This document shows positions 42,555 to 52,236 of a stretch of 64,000 nucleotides of DNA, one piece after another. The notes beneath the pieces were generated by a model. That model made no database searches. It was not told the origin of the DNA and saw only the letters and a program-made list of their open reading frames with translations. Position 1 is the first letter of the stretch; every line of letters starts with the position of its first letter. The stretch covers positions 4,340,001 through 4,404,000 of the forward strand of contig NZ_CP109162.1 in assembly GCF_035920445.1 (NCBI RefSeq), read 5' to 3'. The stretch comes from Nocardia sp. NBC_01730. Lineage in GTDB: Bacteria; Actinomycetota; Actinomycetes; Mycobacteriales; Mycobacteriaceae. The position numbers and the translations under genes are program-made.

Positions 42555-43496
42555 TCAGCGGCGGTTGAAGGTGCTGCGGTACGCGCTGGGGGTGAGGCCG
42601 TGTCGCCGCATCAGGTGCAGGCGTAGTGATTCCGCTGTGCCCAGTCCGGACTGGCGGGCGATCTCCGGCACGGGCAGGTCGGTGGCTTCCAGCAGTTCGC
42701 GTGCGCGGTCGACGCGCTGGTGCAGGAGCCATTGCAGGGGGCTGGATCCCGTTTCGGCGCGGAACCGGCGGGTGAGGGTGCGGGTACTGACGTGGGCGTG
42801 GGCGGCCAGCTCGTGGAGAGTGAGTGGTTGGTCGAGTCGTTGCAGCGCCCAGGCGCGGGTTTCGGCCAGTGAGGTTCCGGTTTCCGGCGGCAGTGGCGTC
42901 TCGATGAACTGCGCCTGGCCCCCGGGACGCAGAGGCGCGACGACGGCGAGGCGGGCCACAGCGTTGGCCACCGTAGCGCCGTGGTCGCGGCGCACGATGT
43001 ACACGCATAGGTCGAGTCCGGCGGCCAGTCCGGCCGAGGTGAGGATCTGGCCGTCGTCCACGAACAGCACGTCCGGTTGCAGGTCGACGTCGGGGAAGCG
43101 CTCGCGCATCTCGGCCGAATACAGCCAGTAGGTGGTGGCCGGGCGCCCGGTCAGGAGGCCAGCCTGGGCCAGGACGAACGCACCGGTGCAGATGGAGGCG
43201 ATGCGCGTGCCTGCGGCAGCGGCCGCGCGCAGGGTATCGAGCACGCGAGGGTCGCCCTCGATGCGTGCTCCGGTTCCGGTGACGATAACGGTGTCGGCCG
43301 TCGCGATCTGCTCCAGGCCGTGGTCGACCACCACGGCACGCCCGGTGTATGCGGCGACCGCGCCGGGGTCGGGGGTGCATACGACCACTTCGTAGACAGG
43401 CTCGCCGTCGACTCGTGCCGCGGGGAATACCATCTCGGGGATCGCCAGGTCGAAGGTGGTCACCGGCGGCACGGCGAGAACGACGACACGATGCAT
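42555..43496 (-). CDS. GlxA-type transcriptional regulator (DJ-1/PfpI plus AraC HTH)
   Basis: 313 aa. Residues 1-180 form a class-I glutamine-amidotransferase-like (DJ-1/PfpI) fold. The nucleophile elbow is ASICTGAFVLAQAG with Cys. An AraC HTH follows, with LAAHAHVSTRTLTRRFRAETG and VPEIARQSGLGTAESLRLHL. The domain order is normal for GlxA regulators. It is divergent from the epimerase-like gene and likely acts on the shared promoter region (43497-43604). Confidence 0.9.
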   Translation of the reverse strand: MHRVVVLAVPPVTTFDLAIPEMVFPAARVDGEPVYEVVVCTPDPGAVAAYTGRAVVVDHGLEQIATADTVIVTGTGARIEGDPRVLDTLRAAAAAGTRIASICTGAFVLAQAGLLTGRPATTYWLYSAEMRERFPDVDLQPDVLFVDDGQILTSAGLAAGLDLCVYIVRRDHGATVANAVARLAVVAPLRPGGQAQFIETPLPPETGTSLAETRAWALQRLDQPLTLHELAAHAHVSTRTLTRRFRAETGSSPLQWLLHQRVDRARELLEATDLPVPEIARQSGLGTAESLRLHLMRRHGLTPSAYRSTFNRR

Positions 43497-43604
43497 GGCT
43501 CGATCCTTGGGATATGTGGCATTCTGGCCACTACCCTAGTCGAACGTTGCTCGGCACAGTGGGAACGGGTCGCTGCGGGGCGGCTCGAATCGAGGAGGAA
43601 TTCG

Positions 43605-44528
43605 ATGTCCCTACATGTCGTCGCAGGCGCCGGAAGTACCGGAAGCCGCACCGCCTTGCTGCTGGCCGAGGCGGGCGACCGGGTCCGTCTGGTCAGCCGG
43701 CGCGGGCTCGGTCCGGAGCATCCGTCGATCGAACGGGTTGTCGGCGACACCACCGACGCCGACGGGCTCGCCGCCCTGACCGAGGGCGCCCGGACCCTGA
43801 TCAACACCACCTGGCCCGCCTACGACCGCTGGCCCACGGACTTCCCGCCGATCGCCACGAGCCTCCTGGCCGCGGCCGAACTTGCGGACGCCAATTATGT
43901 GTCGTTGAGCAATTCCTACGGCTACGGTCTGGTGGACGGACCGATGACAGAGGGGTTACCTATGTCCCCAATCGCGGCAAAAGGCGCTGTTCGGGCGCGG
44001 ATGTGGCTCGACGCGCTCGCCGCGCACGACGCCGGTCGGGTGCGCGTCACCGAGGTGCGCGCGGCGAGCTATCTGGGCCGGGACGCCGGATCGGTATTCA
44101 ACTTCCTGGTGACGCTGAAAGTGATCGCGGGACAACCGGCCTCGTACCCCGGCGATCCGGACGCGCTCAAGAGTTGGTCGTATGTCGACGATGTCGCACG
44201 TACCCTGGCGACCGTCGCCCGCGACGACCGCGCCTGGGGCCGGGCCTGGCATGTGCCGTCGACGGTGATGTCGCTGCGCGATCTGGTGGCCCGGCTGGCG
44301 AAGGTCGCGGGTGCGCCCGAGCCACAGCTGGTTCCGATGTCCAGAGTGGATCTGGCCTGGGCGGGTGCGACCGACCCGATCTCCGCCGAACTGATCGAAA
44401 TGCTCTACCAATTCGAGCACCCCGACGTGCTCGACTCGAGCCTGACCCAGCGCACGTTCGGCCTGTCGCCGACCCTCATCGACGAGGTACTCGCCGACAC
44501 CGCCCTCTTCGGCACTTCCGCCGTTTAG
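43605..44528 (+). CDS. NAD-dependent epimerase/dehydratase-like protein
   Basis: 307 aa from the ATG at 43605 with GAGGAGG 6-12 nt upstream. The Rossmann glycine motif is AGAGSTGSRTALLLAEAG. SYGYGLVDGPM holds a Tyr where the active site is expected, but the usual YxxxK is not clear. This suggests an atypical extended SDR (NmrA- or epimerase-like). It may be controlled by the GlxA-type regulator that reads in the other direction. Confidence 0.82.
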   Translation: MSLHVVAGAGSTGSRTALLLAEAGDRVRLVSRRGLGPEHPSIERVVGDTTDADGLAALTEGARTLINTTWPAYDRWPTDFPPIATSLLAAAELADANYVSLSNSYGYGLVDGPMTEGLPMSPIAAKGAVRARMWLDALAAHDAGRVRVTEVRAASYLGRDAGSVFNFLVTLKVIAGQPASYPGDPDALKSWSYVDDVARTLATVARDDRAWGRAWHVPSTVMSLRDLVARLAKVAGAPEPQLVPMSRVDLAWAGATDPISAELIEMLYQFEHPDVLDSSLTQRTFGLSPTLIDEVLADTALFGTSAV

Positions 44529-45114
44529 TGTTCGGCCAATCGACCATCCCAGATCTTGCCCGGAGCGTCGATTCACAGCTGCCAACGACTCGGTGCGGCA
44601 AGCCTGACACGGAATGCACTCTTCTGCCGCTTCCCGCGCCACCGCACGCTACGGCAAAGCGCTGACAGCCACACAGCTAATGCGTCAGGTCCAAGCGACC
44701 AGCAACACTGCTGACAACAACTGACGTGAGCTGTACGGGGCTAGATAACGGGCGGGCACTGCTTCTGACAGCAGGCGAGCCGCGAGTCCGGTGGTGAATG
44801 GTTCATGTGGCGCGACGAGTCCGCCACGCTCGTCGCCTCGGTTTGTCTCAACTGGCAGGATCCGGAGTTCTGGGGCGCGGACGACGACACCGAAGTGGGC
44901 TACCAATGATCCGCCAGTGCGACCGCACCCTCGCCGGCGGCGTCACCCGGCAACGCCTGGACAGTGCCGCCGATAACCAGATTCTCCGAAAGAATTACAC
45001 CGCACAAGGTTCATCGACCACTGGGAGACAACGCTGCCGCCCCAATTCCACGGAACCACGCACCTCATCCTGATGGAGTAACTACACAGCTACTAACCCG
45101 GTGTCCGAGGTCGC
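44529..45114. pseudogene. Gene-poor stretch with a GNAT acetyltransferase remnant
   Basis: On the plus strand 44793-44909 reads GEWFMWRDESATLVASVCLNWQDPEFWGADDD before a stop. This resembles the middle beta-strands of GNAT acetyltransferases (VASV.L.W.DPEFWG). No start and no second half are present. The rest of the 586 bp shows no other coding sign. Confidence 0.45.
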
Positions 45115-45909
45115 TCAGCCCCGGAAACGGTCGCGGACCTCGTCGTGCAGGAGCCCGTTGGTGGCGATGGCGTCGCCGCCGTGCGGGCCCGGTTTGCCGT
45201 CGAGAGAGGTGAAGCGGCCGCCCGCTTCCCGGACGAGGATGTCCAGAGCGGCCAGATCCCACAGGGACACTTCGGGTTCGGTGGCGATGTCGACGGCGCC
45301 CTCGGCGACCAGGCAGTAGCTGAGGAAATCGCCGTAGCCGCGCACCCGCCAGACGTCGTCGGTCAGTGTGATGAAGTCGTCGCGCAGACCGCGGTCGCGC
45401 CAGCCGGACAGGCTGGAAAACGCCAGACTCGCCGAGCTCAACTCGCCGACGGCGGAGACCGAAATCTCCTTGGCCGCCCCCGATTCGAAGCTCGACCACG
45501 CACCCGAACCGGCGGCGGCCCACCACCGCCGGGCCAGCGCGGGCGCGCTCACCACACCGACGACCGGCTCGCCGTCCTCCAGCAGCGCGATCAGCGTCGC
45601 CCAGATCGGCACCCGCCGCACGAAGTTCTTCGTGCCGTCGATCGGATCGACCACCCACTGCCTTCCGCTGAACTCGGCGGCGCCGCCGAACTCCTCACCG
45701 AGCACCGCGTCGGCCTGCCGCGTCTCGGACAGCACCTGCCGGATCGCCTTCTCCACGGCCAGGTCGGCATCCGAGACCGGCGTCAGATCCGGCTTCGCGT
45801 CGACTTTCAGATCCAGCGCACCGAAGCGGGCCCGGGTGATGGCGTCGGCCGCATCGGCCAGTCGCAGGGCGAGTTCGAGATCGGAGGAGTACGAGGAGTA
45901 CACAGCCAC
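45115..45909 (-). CDS. hisN: Histidinol-phosphatase / inositol-monophosphatase-family enzyme (HisN)
   Basis: 264 aa from the GTG at 45909 ([13 protein letters not shown]); the longer frame has an Arg-rich non-homologous leader. Family motifs: [18 protein letters not shown] for metals, and [15 protein letters not shown]. These hydrolyse histidinol phosphate or inositol phosphates with Mg2+. In mycobacteria and corynebacteria the HisN member does histidine synthesis, and this protein is close in size and motifs. The alternative is a related inositol phosphatase. Confidence 0.85.
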   Translation of the reverse strand: MAVYSSYSSDLELALRLADAADAITRARFGALDLKVDAKPDLTPVSDADLAVEKAIRQVLSETRQADAVLGEEFGGAAEFSGRQWVVDPIDGTKNFVRRVPIWATLIALLEDGEPVVGVVSAPALARRWWAAAGSGAWSSFESGAAKEISVSAVGELSSASLAFSSLSGWRDRGLRDDFITLTDDVWRVRGYGDFLSYCLVAEGAVDIATEPEVSLWDLAALDILVREAGGRFTSLDGKPGPHGGDAIATNGLLHDEVRDRFRG

Positions 45910-46188
45910 GCCCCGCACCCTATCGGTCCAGTGCAGGCCGACCGCGCTCACCGACGTCCGAGTGCGGGGCAGCCGACCGTGCCGCACCGATACGGCACCG
46001 CGACGCGCGGTGACGGCGGACGCGAGCTTTCGACGCTTCTGTCCGGACCCTCGATGCTCCACCCGCATCAACGGCGCACCCACGCCCCAGCTCGCACTTT
46101 ATCGAGGGGCCCGCTGTGCCGGGCCCTTCGACGCAGTTCCGCGAAGCTGCGGCGCCACGTGGAGACAACTACCCACCCGCCCCGGCAC

Positions 46189-46785
46189 TCACGCCGCCGC
46201 CTGAACTGCGCGAGCGGTGTTCAGTGCGCCCGCCCACCACAACAATTGGTCCAGCATCGCCGCTGCGGCCGCGGCGGGCTCATCGGGTTCCAGCAGCCGG
46301 CCCTCGGCGTCGAAGAGCAGGTAGTAGCGCGGGAACGAAACGTAATCGCGGACGGTGTGCGCGTTCAGTTCGTTGAAGATCTGGCGCAGGTGCTCGATGG
46401 CGAGCAGGCCGCCACTGGCGCCGCTGTAGCCGACAAACCCGATCGCCTTGGCGTCCCACTGGGTGTAGTGCCAGTCGATGGCGGCCTTCAGCGCGGCCGG
46501 GATGCTGCGGTTGTAGTCGGGCGTGACGATGACGAACGCGTCAGCCGCCGTGAGCCGACGGGTGAGCTCGATCATGCCCTCTGGTCGCTGGGGGTTCGGC
46601 TCCAGCGCCGGGGAAACGGCGGGTAGTTCGAGCGGCAGGTGCGCCTCGGCCAGATCGATGACGTCCACGTCGAACGCATCGTGCCGCCGTGCCTGCTCGG
46701 TGAACCACGAGGCCACGACGGGTCCGAAGCGGCCATCCCGGACGCTGCCGATGATCACCGCGAGCTTCAGTGGGGCGTTGGACAT
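46189..46785 (-). CDS. NADPH-dependent FMN reductase
   Basis: 198 aa flavodoxin-like protein. The FMN phosphate loop is IIGSVRDGRFGPVV; DYNRSIPAALKAAIDW and GYSGASGGLLAIEHL complete the pocket. It reduces FMN or quinones in the cytoplasm. It is divergent from the MmyB-type regulator at 46929, which probably represses it. Confidence 0.92.
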   Translation of the reverse strand: MSNAPLKLAVIIGSVRDGRFGPVVASWFTEQARRHDAFDVDVIDLAEAHLPLELPAVSPALEPNPQRPEGMIELTRRLTAADAFVIVTPDYNRSIPAALKAAIDWHYTQWDAKAIGFVGYSGASGGLLAIEHLRQIFNELNAHTVRDYVSFPRYYLLFDAEGRLLEPDEPAAAAAAMLDQLLWWAGALNTARAVQAAA

Positions 46786-46928
46786 GCTGTTCCTCCTCGG
46801 ATCACAGAACGGCCTGGTCGGGCCGCAGGTCCCAATCTGCTGCCCGGCAGGAAGGCGAGGAAGACCGCCACAAGAGTGGTAGTGACAGGGACACGCTCCG
46901 ACGGTTTCTCCTTGTTACCGTTCGAGGG

Positions 46929-47789
46929 GTGAGCGACAACGAGCTAGGTCTGTTCCTGCGCACTCGCCGCGAAGCGGTGACGCCCGCCCAGGTCGGCCTG
47001 CCCACCGGGCCCCGTCGCCGCACCCCCGGGCTGCGCCGCGCGGAACTGGCGACGCTGGCCGGAGTGAGCGTCGAGTACGTGACCCGCCTCGAGCAGGGCC
47101 GCGACCGCCACCCCTCGCCGCAGGTGCTGTCCGCACTGGCCGACGCGCTGCGCCTGAGTCCGTCCGAGCGCATCCACCTGCACCGCCTGAGCAAGGCCGC
47201 GGACACCGGGTTCAGCTGCATGGGCGGCGCGCAGCCGCAGCGCGGCATTCGCTCCACCATCCGGGCGATCCTGGACCGTCTCGAACCCGCGCCCGCCGTG
47301 GTGGTGAACAGCCTGACCGAGGTTCTCGCCTACACCGACGGCTACCACCGGCTGATGGCGCCGACCGGCCTGTTCACCGGCCCCGCCACCCCGGCGAACC
47401 TGTCCCGTTTCGTTTTCACCAGTCCCGGCGCCCGCGCCCTCTACCCGGACTGGGAGCACGCCGCCGACGAGATGGTCGCCAGGCTGAAGCAAGGCCCGTT
47501 CCGCGCGGACCCGCACATCGCCGCCCTCGCCGACGAGCTCACCGTCACCGTTGGCCCCGCGTTCGCCGACCGCGTAGACACCGTCCCCAGCCTGGCCGCC
47601 GCCACGGGCATCACCCGGTTCGCCCACCCCGAGGCCGGTCCCCTCCGCCTCGCCTACGAGATCCTCGACCTCTCCGCCGACGACGATCAGCACCTGATCG
47701 TCCACCTCCCGGCCGATGAAGCGACCGCCGCCGCCCTCGACAGACTCACCGGCCGCCGCCCCGGCGCGTTGCACGCGGTCTCCGGCTGA
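46929..47789 (+). CDS. MmyB-type XRE regulator
   Basis: 286 aa from the GTG at 46929. The N-terminal XRE HTH (LGLFLRTRREAVTPAQVG, then GLRRAELATLAGVSVEYVTRLEQGRDRHPSPQVL) leads into the MmyB-like ligand-binding domain (PAVVVNSLTEVLAYTDGYHRLM). It pairs with the FMN reductase across a 143-bp divergent promoter. It also serves as an intact template for the truncated regulator at 29957-30121. Confidence 0.9.
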   Translation: MSDNELGLFLRTRREAVTPAQVGLPTGPRRRTPGLRRAELATLAGVSVEYVTRLEQGRDRHPSPQVLSALADALRLSPSERIHLHRLSKAADTGFSCMGGAQPQRGIRSTIRAILDRLEPAPAVVVNSLTEVLAYTDGYHRLMAPTGLFTGPATPANLSRFVFTSPGARALYPDWEHAADEMVARLKQGPFRADPHIAALADELTVTVGPAFADRVDTVPSLAAATGITRFAHPEAGPLRLAYEILDLSADDDQHLIVHLPADEATAAALDRLTGRRPGALHAVSG

Positions 47790-48186
47790 CCGCGCCTGAT
47801 CCCTCGACAATCGCAGGCCCGATGCCCTCGATCCCAACACACTCGGCTCGCCTTCACGAAACGCCCATTCAGGCGATCCACCGGCCCTGGGCCGCTCTCA
47901 TTCCACCGGCGATATCTGCCACGTTCCTGCACGGGTCACGCCGCGCAACCCCGGCGACTGACAAAACATCAACTGCGCCAACGACGGTGGCCGCTTAGGG
48001 TAGAAACATGAGGCGTCCACCGCACCGCACCCTCCCGGAATCGGGCGGTCACCGAGCGCGGACCGCCGACGCAGCCCGCCCGTCTCAGCCCTCCGCCGCG
48101 CTGCGCACACGGACCGACGCCGTGCCGAACCCCGCCGCGCGCACTAGTGTGCTGCGGCCTCCGAGAGGCAGCTAGGCTTGACGATC
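47790..48186. other. Intergenic region before prfB, nothing recognised
   Basis: 397 bp without a supported gene. A 55-codon Arg/Pro-rich frame (48008-48175) ends just before prfB but lacks an RBS and looks like composition noise. The prfB promoter should lie here. Confidence 0.4.
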
Positions 48187-49302
48187 GTGCATCCTGACGT
48201 TTCCGCTGATCTCGCCGAACTCGACGCCACTCTCAAGACAGTCGAATCGGTCCTCGACATCGAGGAGCTGCGCCGGCGAATCGACGAGCTCGAGCACCAG
48301 GCGGCGGATCCCGATCTGTGGAACGACCAGGACCACGCCCAGCAGGTGACCAGCGAACTCTCGCACGCGCAGGGCGAGCTGCGCCGGGTCGAGGAACTGC
48401 GCCAGCGACTCGAAGACCTGCCCGTCCTCTACGAGCTCGCCGAGGAGGAAGACGGCGAGGGCAAGGTCACCGCGCTGGCGGAGGCCGACGCCGAGCGGGC
48501 CGCGCTGCACGGTGACGTGGAGGCGATGGAGGTCCGCACCCTGCTGTCGGGTGAATACGACAAGCGTGACGCGCTGGTCAACATCCGTTCCGGCGCCGGT
48601 GGCGTGGATGCCGCCGACTGGGCCGAGATGCTGATGCGCATGTACATCCGGTGGGCCGACCGCCACAAGTACGCAGTCGAGGTGTACGACACCTCCTACG
48701 CCGAAGAAGCGGGTATCAAGAGCGCCACCTTCGCGGTGAAGACCCCGTACGCCTACGGCACCCTGTCGGTCGAGATGGGCACGCACCGACTGGTGCGGAT
48801 CAGCCCGTTCGACAACCAGGGCCGCCGCCAGACCTCTTTTGCCGAGGTAGAGGTGCTGCCCGTAGTCGAGACCACCGACCACATCGAGATTCCCGAGACG
48901 GAGATCCGCGTTGACGTGTACCGCTCGTCGGGCCCCGGCGGCCAGAGCGTCAACACCACCGACTCCGCGGTCCGCATCACCCATCTACCCACCGGCATCG
49001 TGGTGACCTGCCAAAACGAGAAATCTCAGCTACAGAACAAGATCTCTGCCATGCGGGTGCTGCAGGCCAAACTGCTGGAGCGCAAGCGACAGGAGGAGCG
49101 CGCCGAAATGGACGCGCTGAAGACCAACGAGGGCGCGTCCTGGGGCAACCAGATGCGCTCCTACGTGCTGCACCCGTATCAGATGGTCAAGGACCTACGG
49201 ACGAATTTCGAGGTCAACAACCCGTCGTCGGTACTCGACGGTGACATCGACGGGTTCATCGAGTCCGGTATCCGCTGGCGGATGCGAGAGCAGGCGAGCT
49301 AG
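48187..49302 (+). CDS. prfB: Peptide chain release factor 2
   Basis: 371 aa from the GTG at 48187; mycobacterial RF2 begins at the same place ([16 protein letters not shown] here). The stop-codon recognition loop is SPFD (RISPFDNQ), and the catalytic GGQ lies in [16 protein letters not shown]. There is no internal stop, so the programmed frameshift used in E. coli is absent. RF2 reads UGA and UAA. It heads the prfB-mscS-ftsE-ftsX group. Confidence 0.97.
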   Translation: MHPDVSADLAELDATLKTVESVLDIEELRRRIDELEHQAADPDLWNDQDHAQQVTSELSHAQGELRRVEELRQRLEDLPVLYELAEEEDGEGKVTALAEADAERAALHGDVEAMEVRTLLSGEYDKRDALVNIRSGAGGVDAADWAEMLMRMYIRWADRHKYAVEVYDTSYAEEAGIKSATFAVKTPYAYGTLSVEMGTHRLVRISPFDNQGRRQTSFAEVEVLPVVETTDHIEIPETEIRVDVYRSSGPGGQSVNTTDSAVRITHLPTGIVVTCQNEKSQLQNKISAMRVLQAKLLERKRQEERAEMDALKTNEGASWGNQMRSYVLHPYQMVKDLRTNFEVNNPSSVLDGDIDGFIESGIRWRMREQAS

Positions 49303-50163
49303 ATGAATATCGCGGGAATCCAGGCGGTCGCCTCCACCGGTTTCACCACCTGGCTGCGCGGTGCGGGGCTCGAGATCGTGCTGCTCATTCTCGGAGCGGT
49401 GCTGTTCAGCCGGTTCGCCACGTTCGCCCGAGACCGGGTCACTCGCAAGATCGACGCCGGATTCCGCAGCAGCGACGCGCTGGTTCGGACCGAGGCGGCC
49501 AAGCACCGGCATGCGCTGGCCCAGGTGCTCACATGGGTCGTGCTGACCATCGTCTATGTGCTGATCACCATGGAGGTGCTGCGGCGGCTCGGTTTCGCCG
49601 TGACCGGATTGGTCGCGCCCGCCGCCGTGCTCGGCGCCGCGCTCGGTTTCGGCGCGCAGCGCATCGTGCAGGACATTCTCGCCGGGTTCTTCCTGATCGC
49701 CGAGCGGCAGTACGGATTCGGCGATGTGGTCCGCATCGCGGTTACTGGATCCGCGGAGCATGCCGAAGGTACGGTCGAGGACGTCACGTTGCGGATCACC
49801 ACCTTGCGCAACGCGGACGGTGAGGTGATCACCGTGCCCAATGGCCAGATTGTGAAAGTCACGAATCTGTCGAAGGATTGGGCGCGGGCCGCGATCGACG
49901 TGCCGGTGGCCGCGAGCGCCGACATCACCAGGGTCAACGAGATCCTGCACGAGGTCGGTACAAAGGCGTACGAAGACGCTCGCCTCAAGCCATTGCTGCT
50001 CGACGAGCCCACCGTCATGGGTGTGGAAGACCTGACCGTCGACCAGATGAACATCCGAATGGTTGCCCGCACGTTGCCAGGCAAACAATTCGAAGTCGGA
50101 CGCGAACTGCGGGTGCGGGTAGCCGCGGCATTGCGCCGGGAGGGAATCAGTGAGACCACGTAG
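49303..50163 (+). CDS. Small-conductance mechanosensitive channel (MscS family)
   Basis: 286 aa. Starts at the nucleotide after the prfB stop. Helices: about 20-45 (GLEIVLLILGAVLFSRFATFA), 72-95 (VLTWVVLTIVYVLITMEVL), then the pore helix VLGAALGFGAQRIVQDILAGFFLI, followed by the beta domain. This layout, one helix fewer than long MscS, is normal for mycobacterial members. It releases solutes during osmotic downshock. The small membrane gene at 50150 overlaps its end. Confidence 0.93.
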   Translation: MNIAGIQAVASTGFTTWLRGAGLEIVLLILGAVLFSRFATFARDRVTRKIDAGFRSSDALVRTEAAKHRHALAQVLTWVVLTIVYVLITMEVLRRLGFAVTGLVAPAAVLGAALGFGAQRIVQDILAGFFLIAERQYGFGDVVRIAVTGSAEHAEGTVEDVTLRITTLRNADGEVITVPNGQIVKVTNLSKDWARAAIDVPVAASADITRVNEILHEVGTKAYEDARLKPLLLDEPTVMGVEDLTVDQMNIRMVARTLPGKQFEVGRELRVRVAAALRREGISETT

Positions 50164-50302
50164 ATCCACGGCGATCCTGATGGCAACCTGGGTCGCCACC
50201 TTTGTGCTGTACGTCATAATCAGACCGGATGAGACCACCTCCGCGCCGACCCCGGTGAACACCATTCCCGCAGCGGTGATTACGGAGCCGCCGATCCGCT
50301 GA
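50150..50302 (+). CDS. 50-aa single-pass membrane protein between mscS and ftsE
   Basis: GTG at 50150 is preceded by GGGAGGGA and overlaps the mscS stop. The peptide starts VRPRRS, has one membrane helix (TAILMATWVATFVLYVIII-like, residues 7-24) and a Pro/Thr-rich tail (ETTSAPTPVNTIPAAVITEPP). Its orientation would place the Pro/Thr tail outside. M. tuberculosis has a Pro-rich membrane protein (Rv3103c) in the same slot, so the position supports a real gene. It is easy to miss because of size. Confidence 0.65.
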   Translation: MRPRRSTAILMATWVATFVLYVIIRPDETTSAPTPVNTIPAAVITEPPIR

Positions 50303-50386
50303 GCGGCGCGGGATGCGCCGCCACCAGCCCGTCACCCGTGGTTGACGACGCAAGGTACGCGCGGCTGCTGGCTACACTGGCTCCCC

Positions 50387-51076
50387 GTGATCACCATGCG
50401 GAACGTCACCAAGTCGTACAAGACCTCGACGCGGCCCGCGCTGGACAACATCACCGTCGATGTGGGCAAGGGCGAGTTCGTCTTCATCATCGGACCGTCC
50501 GGCTCGGGCAAGTCGACCTTCATGCGGCTGCTGCTCAAAGAGGAATCCCCCACAGCGGGCGAGATCCAGGTTGCCGACTTCCGGGTCGACCGGCTGCCCA
50601 ACCGCAGGGTGCCGAAGTTGCGCCAGCGGATGGGGTGCGTGTTCCAGGACTTCCGGCTGTTGCAGCAGAAGACGGTGTACCAAAACGTCGCGTTCGCGCT
50701 GGAGGTGATCGGCAAACGGCGCCAGTTCATCGACCGCACCGTCCCAGAGGTGCTGGACATGGTGGGACTCGGCGGCAAGGCCGATCGACTGCCAACGGAG
50801 CTATCCGGTGGCGAACAGCAGCGCGTGGCCATCGCACGAGCCTTCGTGAACCGGCCGCTGGTGTTGCTGGCCGACGAACCGACCGGCAACCTCGACCCCG
50901 ACACCAGTGGCGACATCATGATGTTGCTGGAACGGATCAACCGCATCGGCACCACGGTGCTGATGGCGACGCACGACAACCACATCGTCGACGCGATGCG
51001 CAGGCGGGTGGTCGAACTCGACAACGGGCGTCTGGTGCGCGACGACGCGACCGGCGTCTACGGGGTGGGCCGATAA
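50387..51076 (+). CDS. ftsE: Cell-division ATP-binding protein FtsE
   Basis: 229 aa from the GTG at 50387. ABC ATPase motifs: Walker A GPSGSGKS, signature LSGGEQQ, Walker [10 protein letters not shown] and the H-loop ATHD. With FtsX it forms the membrane complex that triggers peptidoglycan hydrolases at division. The stop overlaps the ftsX start (TAATG). A longer frame from 50342 is not needed. Confidence 0.97.
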   Translation: MITMRNVTKSYKTSTRPALDNITVDVGKGEFVFIIGPSGSGKSTFMRLLLKEESPTAGEIQVADFRVDRLPNRRVPKLRQRMGCVFQDFRLLQQKTVYQNVAFALEVIGKRRQFIDRTVPEVLDMVGLGGKADRLPTELSGGEQQRVAIARAFVNRPLVLLADEPTGNLDPDTSGDIMMLLERINRIGTTVLMATHDNHIVDAMRRRVVELDNGRLVRDDATGVYGVGR

Positions 51077-51981
51077 TGCGCGCGAGCTTCCTGTTCAGCG
51101 AGGTCTTCGCGGGCCTGCGCCGCAACGTCACGATGACCATCGCGATGATCCTGACCACCGCGGTCTCGCTCACCATGCTCGGTGGCGGTCTGCTCGCGGT
51201 GCGCATCGCGGACAAGACCGAGCAGTACTTCCTCGACCGGCTCGAGGTGCGGCTGTATCTCACCGAGGACGTCTCGGCCAACGACCCGGACTGTTCGCAG
51301 GACCCGTGCCGATCGCTCATGGCCGATCTGAAGGCAACCAGCGGCGTGCAGTCGGTTCAGTTCCTCAACCGCGACGACGCGGTGCGCGAGGCCAAGGAGA
51401 AGACGTTCAAGGACCAGCCCGAGCTGGCCAAGTACGTCAGCGAGACGCCGCTGCCCGCGTCGCTGCGCGTGAAGATGGAGAATGCGGAGCTGTATCCGAC
51501 GATCTACGAGAACTTCTACGACCGGCCGGGCGTCGGGATGGTGCGCAATGACAAGGACATCGTGGACCGGCTGGTCAGCCTGTTCGACGGGTTGCGCAAC
51601 GCGGCGTTCGGTATGGCTGTGCTGCAGGCGCTGGCAGCGCTGCTGCTGATCGCGAACATGGTACAGATCGCCGCGTTCACCAGGCGCACCGAAGTGGGCA
51701 TCATGCGGTTGGTGGGCGCGACGCGGTGGTACACCCAGCTGCCGTTCCTGCTGGAGGCGGTGGTCGCCGCGCTGGCCGGATCGCTGCTCGCGATGCTCGG
51801 CCTGCTCACCGCGCGGCCGCTGGTGATGGACCGCGCCCTGGGCGACCTGTTTTCCAGCAAGGTGTTCCCGCGCATCACCGGCGACGACATCGCGATGACC
51901 GCGCTGGTCATCGCGCCCGTCGGCGTGGTGTTCGCCGCCCTCACGGCATACGCGACACTGCGGTATTACGTCCGCGAGTAA
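51076..51981 (+). CDS. ftsX: Cell-division protein FtsX
   Basis: 301 aa. Four membrane helices: residues about 20-45 (MTIAMILTTAVSLTMLGGGLLAV), then a large outer loop with two Cys (CSQDPC), and three helices near 180-295 (LQALAALLLIANMVQIAAF; VVAALAGSLLAMLGLL; IAPVGVVFAALTAYATL). It partners FtsE. Coupled to ftsE by overlap. In M. tuberculosis smpB follows, but here that block lies elsewhere and reversed. Confidence 0.96.
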   Translation: MRASFLFSEVFAGLRRNVTMTIAMILTTAVSLTMLGGGLLAVRIADKTEQYFLDRLEVRLYLTEDVSANDPDCSQDPCRSLMADLKATSGVQSVQFLNRDDAVREAKEKTFKDQPELAKYVSETPLPASLRVKMENAELYPTIYENFYDRPGVGMVRNDKDIVDRLVSLFDGLRNAAFGMAVLQALAALLLIANMVQIAAFTRRTEVGIMRLVGATRWYTQLPFLLEAVVAALAGSLLAMLGLLTARPLVMDRALGDLFSSKVFPRITGDDIAMTALVIAPVGVVFAALTAYATLRYYVRE

Positions 51982-52160
51982 GCACCCCGGCCGGATATTT
52001 CGTCGGCCGCACTATGGTGCCGCACGCAGACCTGGCAGGGTCTCCTCGAGCGTGGCGACACCCACACCTTCGCCCGGTTCGCCCTCGCGACGGCGTTCAG
52101 CCCCGCATACATCACCGTGGTCAGCAGCGGAGTCGGCGTCGACTGCACCTCGACGCCATT

Positions 52161-52197
52161 CTTACTCTGAAGTAAGGTGGACTTACTCAGGAGTAAG
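52161..52197. promoter_or_regulatory. Two tandem 16-bp palindromes, likely operator of the fadE pair
   Basis: CTTACTCTGAAGTAAG at 52161-52176 and CTTACTCAGGAGTAAG at 52182-52197 are two near-identical palindromes. Their start points lie 21 bp apart, two helix turns, so two dimers would bind on the same face. They lie 40 nt before the first fadE ATG. TetR-family repressors of acyl-CoA dehydrogenase genes are the best candidates; no TetR gene is in this window. Confidence 0.78.
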
Positions 52198-52236
52198 ATA
52201 GCTGGGACAGACCTCACCCCGCCCATCCGAGAAAAC

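Noticed and set aside
48178..48300. Programmed +1 frameshift in prfB
   Set aside because: The frame is open from the GTG at 48187 to the end without an internal TGA.
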